From assembly GCA_903905335.1 (NCBI GenBank), contig CAIVGC010000247.1, positions 1-37,183 on the forward strand: DNA of 37,183 nucleotides, read 5' to 3'. A program made the position numbers and the translations under genes. The notes beneath the pieces were generated by a model. That model did not search any database and was not told where the DNA came from. It saw nothing but the letters and a program-made list of their open reading frames with translations. This document shows, piece after piece, positions 1 to 8,119 of the stretch (position 1 is its first letter; every line of letters starts with the position of its first letter). Source of the DNA: an uncultured Methylococcaceae bacterium. GTDB taxonomy: Bacteria > Pseudomonadota > Gammaproteobacteria > Methylococcales > Methylomonadaceae.

Positions 1-866
1 CCTAACTTAAGCATCCAAATGCCACCTAGTAAGCCTCCTATAACACTGGGCCATAAACCGGCGTTTTTTGCGACTAAACCAATCTCTGTTTTACTAAAGC
101 CCATGTCTAAATAGAACGGAGTCGCAAGAGCTGTTGCCATACTATCTCCCAATTTGTAAAAGAAAATAAAGGCAAGTACTAGCAGAGCAGATTGTAAGCC
201 ATTACGGGATATGAATTCTTGAAAGGGTTCAATAATTGCCGCTTTAAGTGTTTTAGGTGTGCTATTCGTAAGTTGTGGCTCCCTAATGCATAGGGTCATC
301 ACTATGCCAGGCAGCATAAATAAAGCCGTAATGAAAAAGACACTGCTCCATGGTAAATGGTCGGCCAAGATTAGTGATAAAGAGCCGGGTATCAAGCTAG
401 AAATTTTATAAGCATTGACATGTATGGCACTTCCTAAGCCTAATTCAATGTCGAGTAATAATTCTCGTCTATAGGCATCAAGTACAATATCTTGAGACGC
501 GCTAAAAAACGAAACGATGCATGCCAAATAAGCGATGGTCCATAAATCCAGTTTAGGATTCCAAAAGCCGAAGCAAGGAATAGATAGAATTAAGGCTAAT
601 TGTGAAATAAGCAACCAACCGCGCCGCCTTCCAAGTGGAGGTGTGTAGCGATCAAACAACGGTGCCCACAAAAACTTCCAAGTAAAGGGTAGTTGTATCA
701 AGGCAAACAAGCCAATGGCTTTTAAGTCTACGCCTTCAGAACGTAACCATGCAGGTAAAAGTGCAATTAAAATATATAGTGGTAGCCCAGAACTAAAGCC
801 TGTGAATATACAAATGAGCATGCGTTTATTAAGCAATGCTTTCCTAATAGTTGAATTATTGGTCAC
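1..866 (-). CDS. ampG: AmpG-family muropeptide permease (3' end beyond window)
   Basis: The minus strand stays open from a GTG at 866 to the window edge, about 288 codons. The ORF track misses it because its stop is outside. Translation gives a major-facilitator permease: an early GLPLYILIALLPAWL helix, then FLWAPLFDRY, then LGRRRGWLL, the cytoplasmic loop typical of AmpG, then an SASQDIVLDAY helix. AmpG imports anhydro-muropeptides from the periplasm for cell-wall recycling and in some bacteria feeds beta-lactamase induction. The GTG start is supported by AAGGAG five bases upstream; an ATG further up at about 890 lacks such a site. The strong nhaD terminator lies just upstream, so ampG probably has its own promoter in the short gap. 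About one third of the usual permease is missing at the window edge. Confidence 0.85.
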   Translation of the reverse strand, partial: MTNNSTIRKALLNKRMLICIFTGFSSGLPLYILIALLPAWLRSEGVDLKAIGLFALIQLPFTWKFLWAPLFDRYTPPLGRRRGWLLISQLALILSIPCFGFWNPKLDLWTIAYLACIVSFFSASQDIVLDAYRRELLLDIELGLGSAIHVNAYKISSLIPGSLSLILADHLPWSSVFFITALFMLPGIVMTLCIREPQLTNSTPKTLKAAIIEPFQEFISRNGLQSALLVLAFIFFYKLGDSMATALATPFYLDMGFSKTEIGLVAKNAGLWPSVIGGLLGGIWMLKL

Positions 867-952
867 AGAACTCCTTAAGAATCTTAATTACATTTAAAGG
901 TATGGCTACTATGTATGCCAGTGATAATAATATCATCGGTATTTTTAATATC

Positions 953-993
953 GAAAAAAAAGGCCGATGGTTTTTAAAACCATCGGCCTTTTT
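953..993 (-). terminator. Rho-independent terminator of nhaD
   Basis: A perfect 10-bp stem (AGGCCGATGG / CCATCGGCCT) is flanked by a run of seven A on the left and five T on the right. It lies 40 bases past the nhaD stop and before the ampG start, so it ends the nhaD transcript. The A/T flanks would also let it work on the plus strand. Confidence 0.9.
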
Positions 994-1033
994 AATATAA
1001 CTTATCGCACGGCTGTGCGATATTTAATCTATA

Positions 1034-2392
1034 TTAGCCATTAATCAAATAATGAACAAATATACTAGCGGCATAACCGCCAGCAATAGCAGGCGTCCAT
1101 TTTAGATGGCTAAAGAACGTGTATTTATGGTTAGATTGCCCCATTAAAGCTACACCAGCAGCAGAGCCAACTGATAATAATGATCCACCTACACCGGCAG
1201 TCAATGTTACCAATAACCATTGATATAAGTCCATATCGACATTCATGTTCAATACAGCAAACATAACAGGAATATTATCAACAATTGCAGAGATTATCCC
1301 AACTAAAATGTTGGCTGTAGTTGCGCCTAGACCGTCATACATAGCCCCAGATAATAACTCAAGATAGCCAATATATCCTAAACCACCAACAGCAAATACA
1401 ACGCCAAAGAAAAATAATAAGGTATCCCATTCAGCGCCACGTACTTTATTGAAAACATCAAAGCCTGCTTCGCCTTCAGTTCTGTGGTACTTTTTCAAAT
1501 AATAGCCATAAAGCATTAGCACAGAAAGACCGACCATCATGCCCATAAATGGAGGTAAATGTAGACCTTGTTTAAAGCTAACTGCAGTAACAATGGTTAG
1601 TAAAAACAATCCACAAATTTGCAACGCACCGGGCTTTAATACTACAGCCTCTTCATCAGTTACTAGGGGCTGCTCGTTAGGAACTGCGAAATACATCACT
1701 GCTGCAGGAACAGCATAGTTAGCTAATGAAGGTACAAATAGCTTAAAGAAATCAAAGAACTCAGCGTATCCAGCCTGCCATACCATTAGAGTAGTAATAT
1801 CGCCAAATGGACAGAATGCTCCACCTGCATTAGCTGCAACGACTAAATTAACAAAACCAATGCTAACAAACTTCTCGTTGTCGGCACCTACCGCCATAAC
1901 AACTGCACCTACTAATAAGGCGGCTGTTAGGTTATCGGCTACGGCTGATAAAAAGAAAGTAATAATGCCGGTTATCAAAAATAATTTGCGGTAACCAAAT
2001 TGTCTTCTAACCAACCATGATCTTAAGGCTTCAAATACATTGCGTTCAGCCATTGAGTTGATATAAGTCATGGCGACTAATAAAAACAACATTAGCTCGG
2101 CATATTCTTTTAGGTTGTATTCGAATGCTTCATGCATTGCTTCAACGGAAACGCCTTTTTGAGAGGCTAAAATAGCTGCATGAGCCCAAATAATACCCGC
2201 AGCTAAAATAACAGGTTTAGATTTACGCATATGCGTAAATTCTTCGGTCATTACAAAGCCATAGGCGATAATAAAGATTAGAACGCAATAAATGCCACGT
2301 TCGGTGCCCGTCAAGCCAAGGCTTTCAAAGCCACTTGCCATTGCCATTTGTGGCATTAACAAGATTGATAAAAAAATTAATAAAAAACGCAC
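1034..2392 (-). CDS. nhaD: NhaD-type Na+/H+ antiporter
   Basis: This is a 452-aa inner-membrane protein with about a dozen hydrophobic helices, matching the NhaD branch of the ion transporter superfamily. It exchanges cytoplasmic Na+ (or Li+) for protons and so serves salt and alkaline pH tolerance. The conserved helices with polar breaks are present: SAVADNLTAALLVGA, then NAGGAFCPFGDITTLMVWQAG, and near the C-terminus IVDNIPVMFAVLNM. The first 20 residues (MRFLLIFLSILLMPQMAMAS) resemble a signal peptide, which is common in NhaD proteins. The start is GTG, with AAGGGG about ten bases upstream. It is transcribed away from cysI, so 2393-2543 is a shared divergent promoter region. A strong terminator follows. 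Confidence 0.92.
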   Translation of the reverse strand: MRFLLIFLSILLMPQMAMASGFESLGLTGTERGIYCVLIFIIAYGFVMTEEFTHMRKSKPVILAAGIIWAHAAILASQKGVSVEAMHEAFEYNLKEYAELMLFLLVAMTYINSMAERNVFEALRSWLVRRQFGYRKLFLITGIITFFLSAVADNLTAALLVGAVVMAVGADNEKFVSIGFVNLVVAANAGGAFCPFGDITTLMVWQAGYAEFFDFFKLFVPSLANYAVPAAVMYFAVPNEQPLVTDEEAVVLKPGALQICGLFLLTIVTAVSFKQGLHLPPFMGMMVGLSVLMLYGYYLKKYHRTEGEAGFDVFNKVRGAEWDTLLFFFGVVFAVGGLGYIGYLELLSGAMYDGLGATTANILVGIISAIVDNIPVMFAVLNMNVDMDLYQWLLVTLTAGVGGSLLSVGSAAGVALMGQSNHKYTFFSHLKWTPAIAGGYAASIFVHYLING

Positions 2393-2543
2393 GAGAATAA
2401 CCCCTTCCTACTTTATAGTTATAGATACAAAAAAATTTCAGCTGTTAATGGTATCACCAACTAATAATATTGTCATTTTATGGCTCTCAGTATATGATTG
2501 CAGGTCAAATTATTAGCCAGAATAGTCTTATAAACGCCTATCC

Positions 2544-4196
2544 ATGTACCAATATACCGATACCGATCAAACCCTTGTTGACGAACGCGTTGCTCAATTT
2601 AGACGACAAACCGAACAGTTTTTAAAAGGCGAGCTTTCTGAAGATCATTACCGTGCATTACGCTTAAGAAATGGTGTTTATATACAAACACATGCACCCT
2701 TATTAAGGATTGCAGGGCCTTATGGGCTTCTTAACTCTAAACAAGTGCGTAAACTTGCTCATATTGCCCGTAATTATGATAAAAATTATTGTCACTTTAC
2801 TACTAGGCAAAATATTCAGTTTAACTGGCCAAAATTGGAACTAATCCCTGATATATTAGCTGAATTAGCTAGTGTACAGATGCACTCCATACAAACCAGC
2901 GGTAATTGTATGCGCAACACCACTTCCGATCATTTGGCAGGTGTTTGTGTGGATGAAGTTGAAGATCCGCGTCCTTATTGTGAAATTATTCGTCAATGGA
3001 CAACCTTACATCCTGAATTCGATTATTTGCCGCGTAAATTTAAAATCGCTGTTAGTGGTGCTTTGCATGATCGTGCTGCTACTCAATTCCACGATATTGG
3101 TTTGCATCTGGTTAAAAATGCTGAAGGTGAGGTTGGTTTTAAAGTTATAGTTGGGGGAGGGTTGGGGCGTACGCCGATCATAGGCCAAGTAATAAAGCCG
3201 TTTCTGGAGAAAAAACATTTACTCTCCTATTTGGAAGCAGTATTGCGTATTTACAATTTGTATGGACGCCGTGATAACAAATACAAAGCTAGGATCAAAA
3301 TTTTGGTCAAAGAATCTAGTTTGGCTAAATTCTCGGCTTTAGTTGAGAAAGAATGGTTGCAACTTAAAGATAATAATGAATTAAGTGCGGATCGCATAGT
3401 CGCGATGTGTGCGCAATTTAGTGCGCCAGCTTATGACGACCACGCCTCAGAAGATCAAAGTTTTGTTCAGCTTCAAGTAGAAAATAAAGCATTTTCTACT
3501 TGGGTAAAACATAATACCGCTGAACATAAAATTGCCGGTTATCGTGCGGCTTTTGTTTCCTTAAAAGCACCTGATTCACCGCCGGGCGACATGACTGATA
3601 AGCAGTTGGATGCTGTTGCCGATCTTGCTGATGCCTACAGTTTTGGTGAGATTAGAGCTACTCATAGACAAAACTTAATTCTGGCTGATATTAAACAAGC
3701 CGACTTGTATCCACTATGGCAAAAACTGACTGAGCTAAAATTAGCAACACCGAATATCGGCACAGCAACAGACATGATTTGCTGTCCGGGCTTAGATTTC
3801 TGTTCATTAGCGAATGCGGGCTCTATTGGCATAGCTAAAGAAATAAATGAAGCTTTAGATGATATGGATTACATTCATGATATCGGTGATTTAAAAATCA
3901 ATATGTCAGGTTGCATGAATGGTTGCGCACATCAGAGTGTTGGTCATATTGGTATTTTAGGAGTTGATAAAAAAGGTACTGAATGGTATCAATTAACCTT
4001 GGGTGGTTCTTCAGAAAATAATGCAGCCATTGGTGAACGACTGGGTCCTGCGGTTGCAAAAGATCAAGTCACAAAAGCGATCATTACTATTCTTGACGTT
4101 TATATTAAGCAACGTCTGGAAGAAGAATCATTCCTAGATATGGTAAACCGAGTTGGTATTACCCCATTTAAAGAGCAGGTTTATGCAACTCATTAA
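2544..4196 (+). CDS. cysI: Siroheme sulfite (nitrite/sulfite) reductase hemoprotein
   Basis: This 550-aa protein belongs to the siroheme/[4Fe-4S] reductase family, with the usual two halves of ferredoxin-like and siroheme domains. The cluster cysteines are visible as CCPGLDFCSLA and GCMNGCAHQSVGHIG near residues 410-475. Siroheme-contact stretches include HFTTRQNIQF and TSGNCMRNTTSDHLAGV. The reaction is six-electron reduction of sulfite to sulfide, or of nitrite to ammonium in relatives. The overlap with a DUF934 gene points to assimilatory sulfite reduction. No cysJ flavoprotein lies beside it, so electrons may come from ferredoxin or a distant flavoprotein. The ribosome-binding site before the ATG is weak. 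An assimilatory nitrite reductase role is the main alternative. Confidence 0.88.
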   Translation: MYQYTDTDQTLVDERVAQFRRQTEQFLKGELSEDHYRALRLRNGVYIQTHAPLLRIAGPYGLLNSKQVRKLAHIARNYDKNYCHFTTRQNIQFNWPKLELIPDILAELASVQMHSIQTSGNCMRNTTSDHLAGVCVDEVEDPRPYCEIIRQWTTLHPEFDYLPRKFKIAVSGALHDRAATQFHDIGLHLVKNAEGEVGFKVIVGGGLGRTPIIGQVIKPFLEKKHLLSYLEAVLRIYNLYGRRDNKYKARIKILVKESSLAKFSALVEKEWLQLKDNNELSADRIVAMCAQFSAPAYDDHASEDQSFVQLQVENKAFSTWVKHNTAEHKIAGYRAAFVSLKAPDSPPGDMTDKQLDAVADLADAYSFGEIRATHRQNLILADIKQADLYPLWQKLTELKLATPNIGTATDMICCPGLDFCSLANAGSIGIAKEINEALDDMDYIHDIGDLKINMSGCMNGCAHQSVGHIGILGVDKKGTEWYQLTLGGSSENNAAIGERLGPAVAKDQVTKAIITILDVYIKQRLEEESFLDMVNRVGITPFKEQVYATH

Positions 4197-4635
4197 AGAT
4201 CAACAGATTATTGATAATACATGGCAATATATTGCAGATAATGAACAGCCAAAGACGGGGGATATTAGTGTTTCTTTTGCTCGCTGGCAGCGTGATAAAC
4301 AGGAATTGTTGGCGCATGATGGCAGGCTTGGAGTTAGAATAAGCTCTTTAGATAATGTTGATGAGCTTGCTGATGATTTAGACAAGTTACAACTCATTGA
4401 GTTAGATTTTCCAGATTTTGCTGATGGCCGTTCATTTTCTCAGGCTTGGTTGCTGAGGGGGCGTTATCATTATCAAGGAGAAATAAGAGCTATCGGTCAT
4501 TACATTCCTGATCAAGTTTTTTATTTGGCTCGGGTAGGTGTTAATGCGTTTAGCCCTAAAACGTCCAGAGAGCTATCTAGCATCATAAATAAATTACAAG
4601 ATTTTACGGTCAACTACCAAAGCTCCATCAATTAA
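4183..4635 (+). CDS. DUF934 protein, partner of sulfite reductase
   Basis: This is a 150-aa soluble protein of the DUF934 family, which is repeatedly found beside cysI in proteobacteria and is thought to help sulfite reduction. Its exact job is not established. Family signs are the LGVRISSLDNVDEL segment, LIELDFPDFADGRSFSQA, a GEIRAIGHYIPDQ loop and a terminal FSP. The track start at 4153 would overlap cysI by 44 bases. The ATG at 4183, with AGCAGG just upstream and a 14-base overlap with the cysI stop, is the better start and suggests translational coupling. The 157-base gap downstream holds an imperfect inverted repeat (GATTCTTAAAT / ATTTAGGAATC) that may end the transcript. Confidence 0.85.
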   Translation: MQLIKDQQIIDNTWQYIADNEQPKTGDISVSFARWQRDKQELLAHDGRLGVRISSLDNVDELADDLDKLQLIELDFPDFADGRSFSQAWLLRGRYHYQGEIRAIGHYIPDQVFYLARVGVNAFSPKTSRELSSIINKLQDFTVNYQSSIN

Positions 4636-4792
4636 ATAGGTACAGTCGGCAGTAGCGCTAGTAATTAAATCGAGGAATGATTCTTAAATAATGATTTAGG
4701 AATCGTTTACATAAAGCTAGCTGGTTTATTTATAAAAAGTTCAGTTTTTTTCAAGTTACACAAAAATTCTAATTCATCATAAGGAAGTAATT

Positions 4793-5092
4793 ATGACTAC
4801 TGTCGCTGACCCTATAATAGGGTCCTGGTACAAAGATCTAGAAAGTAAGTTGAAATTTAAAGTCATCGCTATTGATGAAAAAGATGAGGCCATTGAAATT
4901 CAATACCTTAATGGCGATATTGGCGAATATGATAATGATACTTGGTATAGCTCAAGCTTTGATTGCATCGAAGCGCCTGAAGACTGGACGATTGCTTTTG
5001 ATGGCATTGAAACTGACGATCTGGGCTATTCCGATACCGATGAGCATAAACCAAATATTGAAGACATAGATATTGATGATTATTTGGATTAA
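4793..5092 (+). CDS. DUF6763 family small acidic protein
   Basis: This is a 99-aa, very acidic, soluble protein with no signal peptide, membrane helix or cysteine pair. The N-terminal half reads as a small beta-barrel: a GSWYKDLESKLKFKVIAID strand pair, then IEIQYLNGDIGEYD, then a conserved-looking DTWY and EAPEDW. The C-terminus is a run of Asp and Glu ending IDDYLD. I recognise it as a DUF6763-type conserved gammaproteobacterial protein of unknown function. It is preceded by a good AAGGAAG site. Only 15 bases separate it from the following ATPase gene, so the two are probably co-transcribed. Confidence 0.75.
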   Translation: MTTVADPIIGSWYKDLESKLKFKVIAIDEKDEAIEIQYLNGDIGEYDNDTWYSSSFDCIEAPEDWTIAFDGIETDDLGYSDTDEHKPNIEDIDIDDYLD

Positions 5093-5107
5093 CTAGGAAA
5101 TAATGGC

Positions 5108-5947
5108 ATGAAAATGAGTCCCCAGGAGTTTTTGGATTGGCCGTCGAAAAGAATTACTTTGCTGGCTATGTCCGGTGCTGGTAAAACAACTCTAGCCAAT
5201 AAATTACCTAAAGCTAACTGGTTTCACTATTCGGGTGATTACCGGATAGGCACTCGCTACCTGCGTGAGCCTATCCTAGATAATATAAAACGCCAAGCGA
5301 TGAGCGTGCCGTTTTTGCGGGACTTATTATTATCGGATTCTATTTATATTTCTAATAAAATTACTGTCGATAATCTTGCTCCGATTTCCACTTTTTTGGC
5401 TAAAGTAGGCGATCCCGCTCAAAATGGCTTATCTTTACAAGAATTCAAACGTCGGCAACAATTACATCATCAGGCCGAGTGTGCCGCTATGAATGATGTT
5501 CCTGAATTCATAAATAAAGCACAGGATATTTATGGCTATCCTCATTTTATCAATGATGCTGGTGGTAGCGTTTGTGAGTTGGATTGCCCTGATGTAATAG
5601 AGCAACTGGCCAAAAATACCTTAATTATTTATATAAAGATACCGCCAGTCTTAGAAAAAACCATTATCGAGCGTGCTAAAACAGATCCTAAGCCTTTGTA
5701 CTATAGAGAAGCGTTTTTAGACGAAAGGCTTTCAGAGTTTATGCGTTTAAATAACTATACTACTACTGATGAAATGCCGCCCGATGAATTTGTATCTTGG
5801 GTTTTTCCTGAGCTATTTAAATCTCGTCTGCCTCGTTATCAAGCTATCGCAGATCAGCATGGTTATACCGTTGATGCAAATGAGGTTGCAGGGGTTAAAA
5901 CCGAGGCTGATTTCATAAGAATGATTAGTGATGCCTTAGCTAAGTAG
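5108..5947 (+). CDS. P-loop NTPase/kinase-like protein of unknown substrate
   Basis: This is a 279-aa soluble protein with a Walker A motif near residue 20-27 (AMSGAGKTTLANKL). It is followed by HYSGDYRIGTRYL, in the position where a substrate-binding loop of nucleotide or shikimate-type kinases would sit. A later FINDAGGSVCELD and a LIIYIKIPP strand fit a kinase-like Rossmann core with a Walker-B-type strand. No further domain is recognised. Homologues are usually annotated only as 'ATPase'. It follows the DUF6763 gene in a likely two-gene operon and ends 25 bases before metA. Start sites at 5108 and 5114 are both possible. The function is unassigned. Confidence 0.7.
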   Translation: MKMSPQEFLDWPSKRITLLAMSGAGKTTLANKLPKANWFHYSGDYRIGTRYLREPILDNIKRQAMSVPFLRDLLLSDSIYISNKITVDNLAPISTFLAKVGDPAQNGLSLQEFKRRQQLHHQAECAAMNDVPEFINKAQDIYGYPHFINDAGGSVCELDCPDVIEQLAKNTLIIYIKIPPVLEKTIIERAKTDPKPLYYREAFLDERLSEFMRLNNYTTTDEMPPDEFVSWVFPELFKSRLPRYQAIADQHGYTVDANEVAGVKTEADFIRMISDALAK

Positions 5948-5972
5948 TCATGATAATTAATCAGCAAAGTTT

Positions 5973-7040
5973 ATGCCTTTAGTCGCACATATAGATTTAC
6001 CTACTTTTCAGCGTTTACGTGAAGAAGGCGAAGAAATACTATCGCCATATCGCGCCAGTCAGCAAGATATCCGTGAAATGCATATTGGTTTACTTAATCT
6101 CATGCCAGATGCTGCATTAGAGGCGACAGAGCGTCAGTTCTTTCGTTTAGTAGGTGCGTGCAATCAAATTGTTCAATTTCATGTCCATCCTTTTACCGTG
6201 CCAGGACTAATTAGAGGGCCAGAGGCACAGACTCATATTAATAAATATTACGAATCTTTTGAAAAGATCAAGCAAGATGGTTTAGATGCCCTGATTATCA
6301 GTGGTGCTAATGTTACTAAAGCTAGTTTACCAGAAGAAGATTTTTGGCTGCCACTGATGGAGGTTTTTGCTTGGGCGAATGAGAATGTTACTTCGGTGCT
6401 TTGCTCATGTCTGGCGACCCATGCCGTTATTCAATATTGTTATGGTATAGAGCGTACTCGACTGCCAGATAAGCGATGGGGAGTGTTTTCGCATAAGCTC
6501 GTCAATCGTACACATCCTCTAGTAGCTGAAATCAATACTCGTTTTGATGTTCCTCATTCACGTTTTAATGAAATATTTCAGAGTGATATGGAGCGTTTTG
6601 GCATAAAAGTATTAGTTGTTAGTAAAGAAGCTGGAGTGCATCTTGCAGTAAGTCCAGACGGTTTTCGTGTCGTGTTCTTTCAAGGGCATCCAGAATACGA
6701 TGATATTAGCTTGTTAAAAGAATACAAGCGTGAAGTATTGCGTTTTTATCATGATGAAATAAGCACTTATCCACCTTTTCCAGAACATTATTTTGATGAG
6801 GAGGTGCGGCAAATTTTTAATGATTATCAAGAGCATATCAGAATAAGTAAAGCTAAAGGAGCAAGGCTGGATGATTTTCCAGAAGTTCTAGTACTAGATC
6901 ATATCGATAATACTTGGAATGATACTGCAAAAGCAGTTTTTAACAATTGGTTAGGCAAAATCTATCAACTCACTCATCAAGATCGGCGTTTGCCATTTAT
7001 GGCGGGTATCGATCCGAATAATCCGCTTTTGGAAAAATAA
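5973..7040 (+). CDS. metA: Homoserine O-succinyltransferase (MetA family)
   Basis: This 355-aa enzyme is of the MetA class, which acylates homoserine from an acyl-CoA as the first committed step of methionine synthesis in the cytoplasm. The acyl-accepting cysteine lies in LCSCLATHA near residue 143. The catalytic His and Glu are in FFQGHPEYD near residue 236. The conserved VPHSRFNEI and LNLMPDAALEATERQF segments are present. Whether it uses succinyl- or acetyl-CoA cannot be read off reliably. The C-terminal tail is longer than in the E. coli enzyme (about 309 aa). The start ATG has only a weak upstream purine stretch. Placement after cysI/DUF934 groups sulfur-assimilation and methionine genes. 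Confidence 0.88.
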   Translation: MPLVAHIDLPTFQRLREEGEEILSPYRASQQDIREMHIGLLNLMPDAALEATERQFFRLVGACNQIVQFHVHPFTVPGLIRGPEAQTHINKYYESFEKIKQDGLDALIISGANVTKASLPEEDFWLPLMEVFAWANENVTSVLCSCLATHAVIQYCYGIERTRLPDKRWGVFSHKLVNRTHPLVAEINTRFDVPHSRFNEIFQSDMERFGIKVLVVSKEAGVHLAVSPDGFRVVFFQGHPEYDDISLLKEYKREVLRFYHDEISTYPPFPEHYFDEEVRQIFNDYQEHIRISKAKGARLDDFPEVLVLDHIDNTWNDTAKAVFNNWLGKIYQLTHQDRRLPFMAGIDPNNPLLEK

Positions 7041-7101
7041 ATTTTTTAAGATATGAGATTGTATGATTATCTGGCGGCTATATAATTTCATTAACATAAT
7101 C

Positions 7102-7188
7102 TTACTTTGCTAATTCCCATTGTTTAGCTTGACGCTTGATTTCATCTTTGGATGTGGAGTGATTTAGTTTTTTAATCCGTCTGAACAT
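7102..7188 (-). pseudogene. Possible short gene remnant (28 codons, basic)
   Basis: In the 226-base gap between metA and the GST gene, the minus strand encodes MFRRIKKLNHSTSKDEIKRQ followed by AKQWELAK and a stop. The peptide is highly basic and reads like real protein C-terminus rather than random sequence. Stops lie a few codons upstream in frame, so it looks like the tail of a decayed gene. I do not recognise the parent family. It may equally be chance. Confidence 0.2.
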
Positions 7189-7266
7189 ATCTTCAGCTTA
7201 CTAGACCTGGTATAAATTGTTGAACCATATGTAGTTATTTTTTTTCTTTCGCGCACTAAATAAGAA

Positions 7267-7917
7267 ATGAATATGAATGATATAACTCTAAATACCAAGC
7301 GGATCTTGCCCATTTTATACAGTTTTCGACGCTGTCCTTATGCGATTAGGGCTAGATTAGCGATTGCTTGCGCTGGCGTGGCTGTGGAGCTAAGAGAGGT
7401 TGAATTACGCAATAAGCCGCAAGCCATGTTACTGATTTCGCCTAAGGCTACGGTGCCTGTTTTGCAACTTGAGAACGGTAGGGTGCTGGATGAAAGTTTG
7501 GATATTATGTTGTGGGCCTTACAACAAAATGACCCCGAGCATTGGCTTAAGGTTGTTGGCTTAAATAATGTGAAAGGCTTAGTTCGACGTAATGATGAGC
7601 AGTTCAAATACTATCTGGATCGCTATAAATATGCGGATCGTTATCCAGCTTATTCTGAGCTTTACTATCGGCAGCAGGGTGTCTTGTTTTTGGCTGATAT
7701 TGAGCTCTTGTTAGCTCAAAGTGCTTATTTGTGTGGTGAGCATTTTTCTTTGGCGGATGCTGCTATTTTGCCTTTTATTCGTCAGTTCTGTGCGGTAGAT
7801 CCAGCGTGGTTTATGGTTTCACCTTATCCGGCGCTAAGACAGTGGTTGAACCAGTTTTTAGCCTCGTCGTTATTTAAGCAGGTGATGACAAAATATCCTT
7901 GTTGGCAGGCTAGTTAG
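7267..7917 (+). CDS. Glutathione S-transferase-fold protein
   Basis: This is a 216-aa soluble protein with a thioredoxin-like N-terminal domain (residues about 14-90) and an all-helical GST C-terminal domain. The active-site region reads RCPYAIRARLAI, a single-cysteine C-P-Y-A version of the Grx2/omega-type motif. The cis-proline is in KATVPVLQLENGRVLDES, and ES is the glutathione gamma-glutamyl contact. The C-terminal half contains GEHFSLADAAILPFIRQF, the N-capping box/hydrophobic staple typical of GSTs. It probably catalyses glutathione-dependent thiol transfer or detoxification; the substrate is unknown. The Shine-Dalgarno sequence is weak. MNMNDI could start at either Met. Confidence 0.8.
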   Translation: MNMNDITLNTKRILPILYSFRRCPYAIRARLAIACAGVAVELREVELRNKPQAMLLISPKATVPVLQLENGRVLDESLDIMLWALQQNDPEHWLKVVGLNNVKGLVRRNDEQFKYYLDRYKYADRYPAYSELYYRQQGVLFLADIELLLAQSAYLCGEHFSLADAAILPFIRQFCAVDPAWFMVSPYPALRQWLNQFLASSLFKQVMTKYPCWQAS

Positions 7918-7962
7918 CGGTTATTTTTGCGTTTTATATTCACAGTCACAGTGATTGATGTC

Positions 7963-7997
7963 TGAGTTAACCGCTTTGATCTGTTAACTCAGCGGTT
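7963..7997. other. Overlapping inverted repeats between convergent genes
   Basis: TGAGTTAAC is mirrored by GTTAACTCA eleven bases on, a perfect 9-bp repeat. AACCGCT, which overlaps the first arm, pairs with AGCGGTT just outside the second arm. The two stems are interleaved, so they are mutually exclusive or form a pseudoknot. It lies between the convergent GST and methyltransferase genes and could be a weak bidirectional terminator; no long T run follows. Confidence 0.45.
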
Positions 7998-8119
7998 TAT
8001 CACCCTACTTGTCGATAGAGCACCTAACAGGATGGTTAGAACGTCAATCCGACGAAAACAACATCAAGCCGACAAATAGTAACGTGGGTTAGCTTAGATC
8101 ATCGGTAACCAGACCTGCA

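Noticed and set aside
715-897. 60-aa plus-strand track ORF near the left edge
   Set aside because: It is antisense to the start of ampG, which is clearly coding on the minus strand.
2872-3150. Track ORFs inside cysI (2872 plus and 3006 minus) and similar overlaps inside priA, mnmG, narJ and narH
   Set aside because: Shadows of well-supported genes, without ribosome sites or recognisable protein features.
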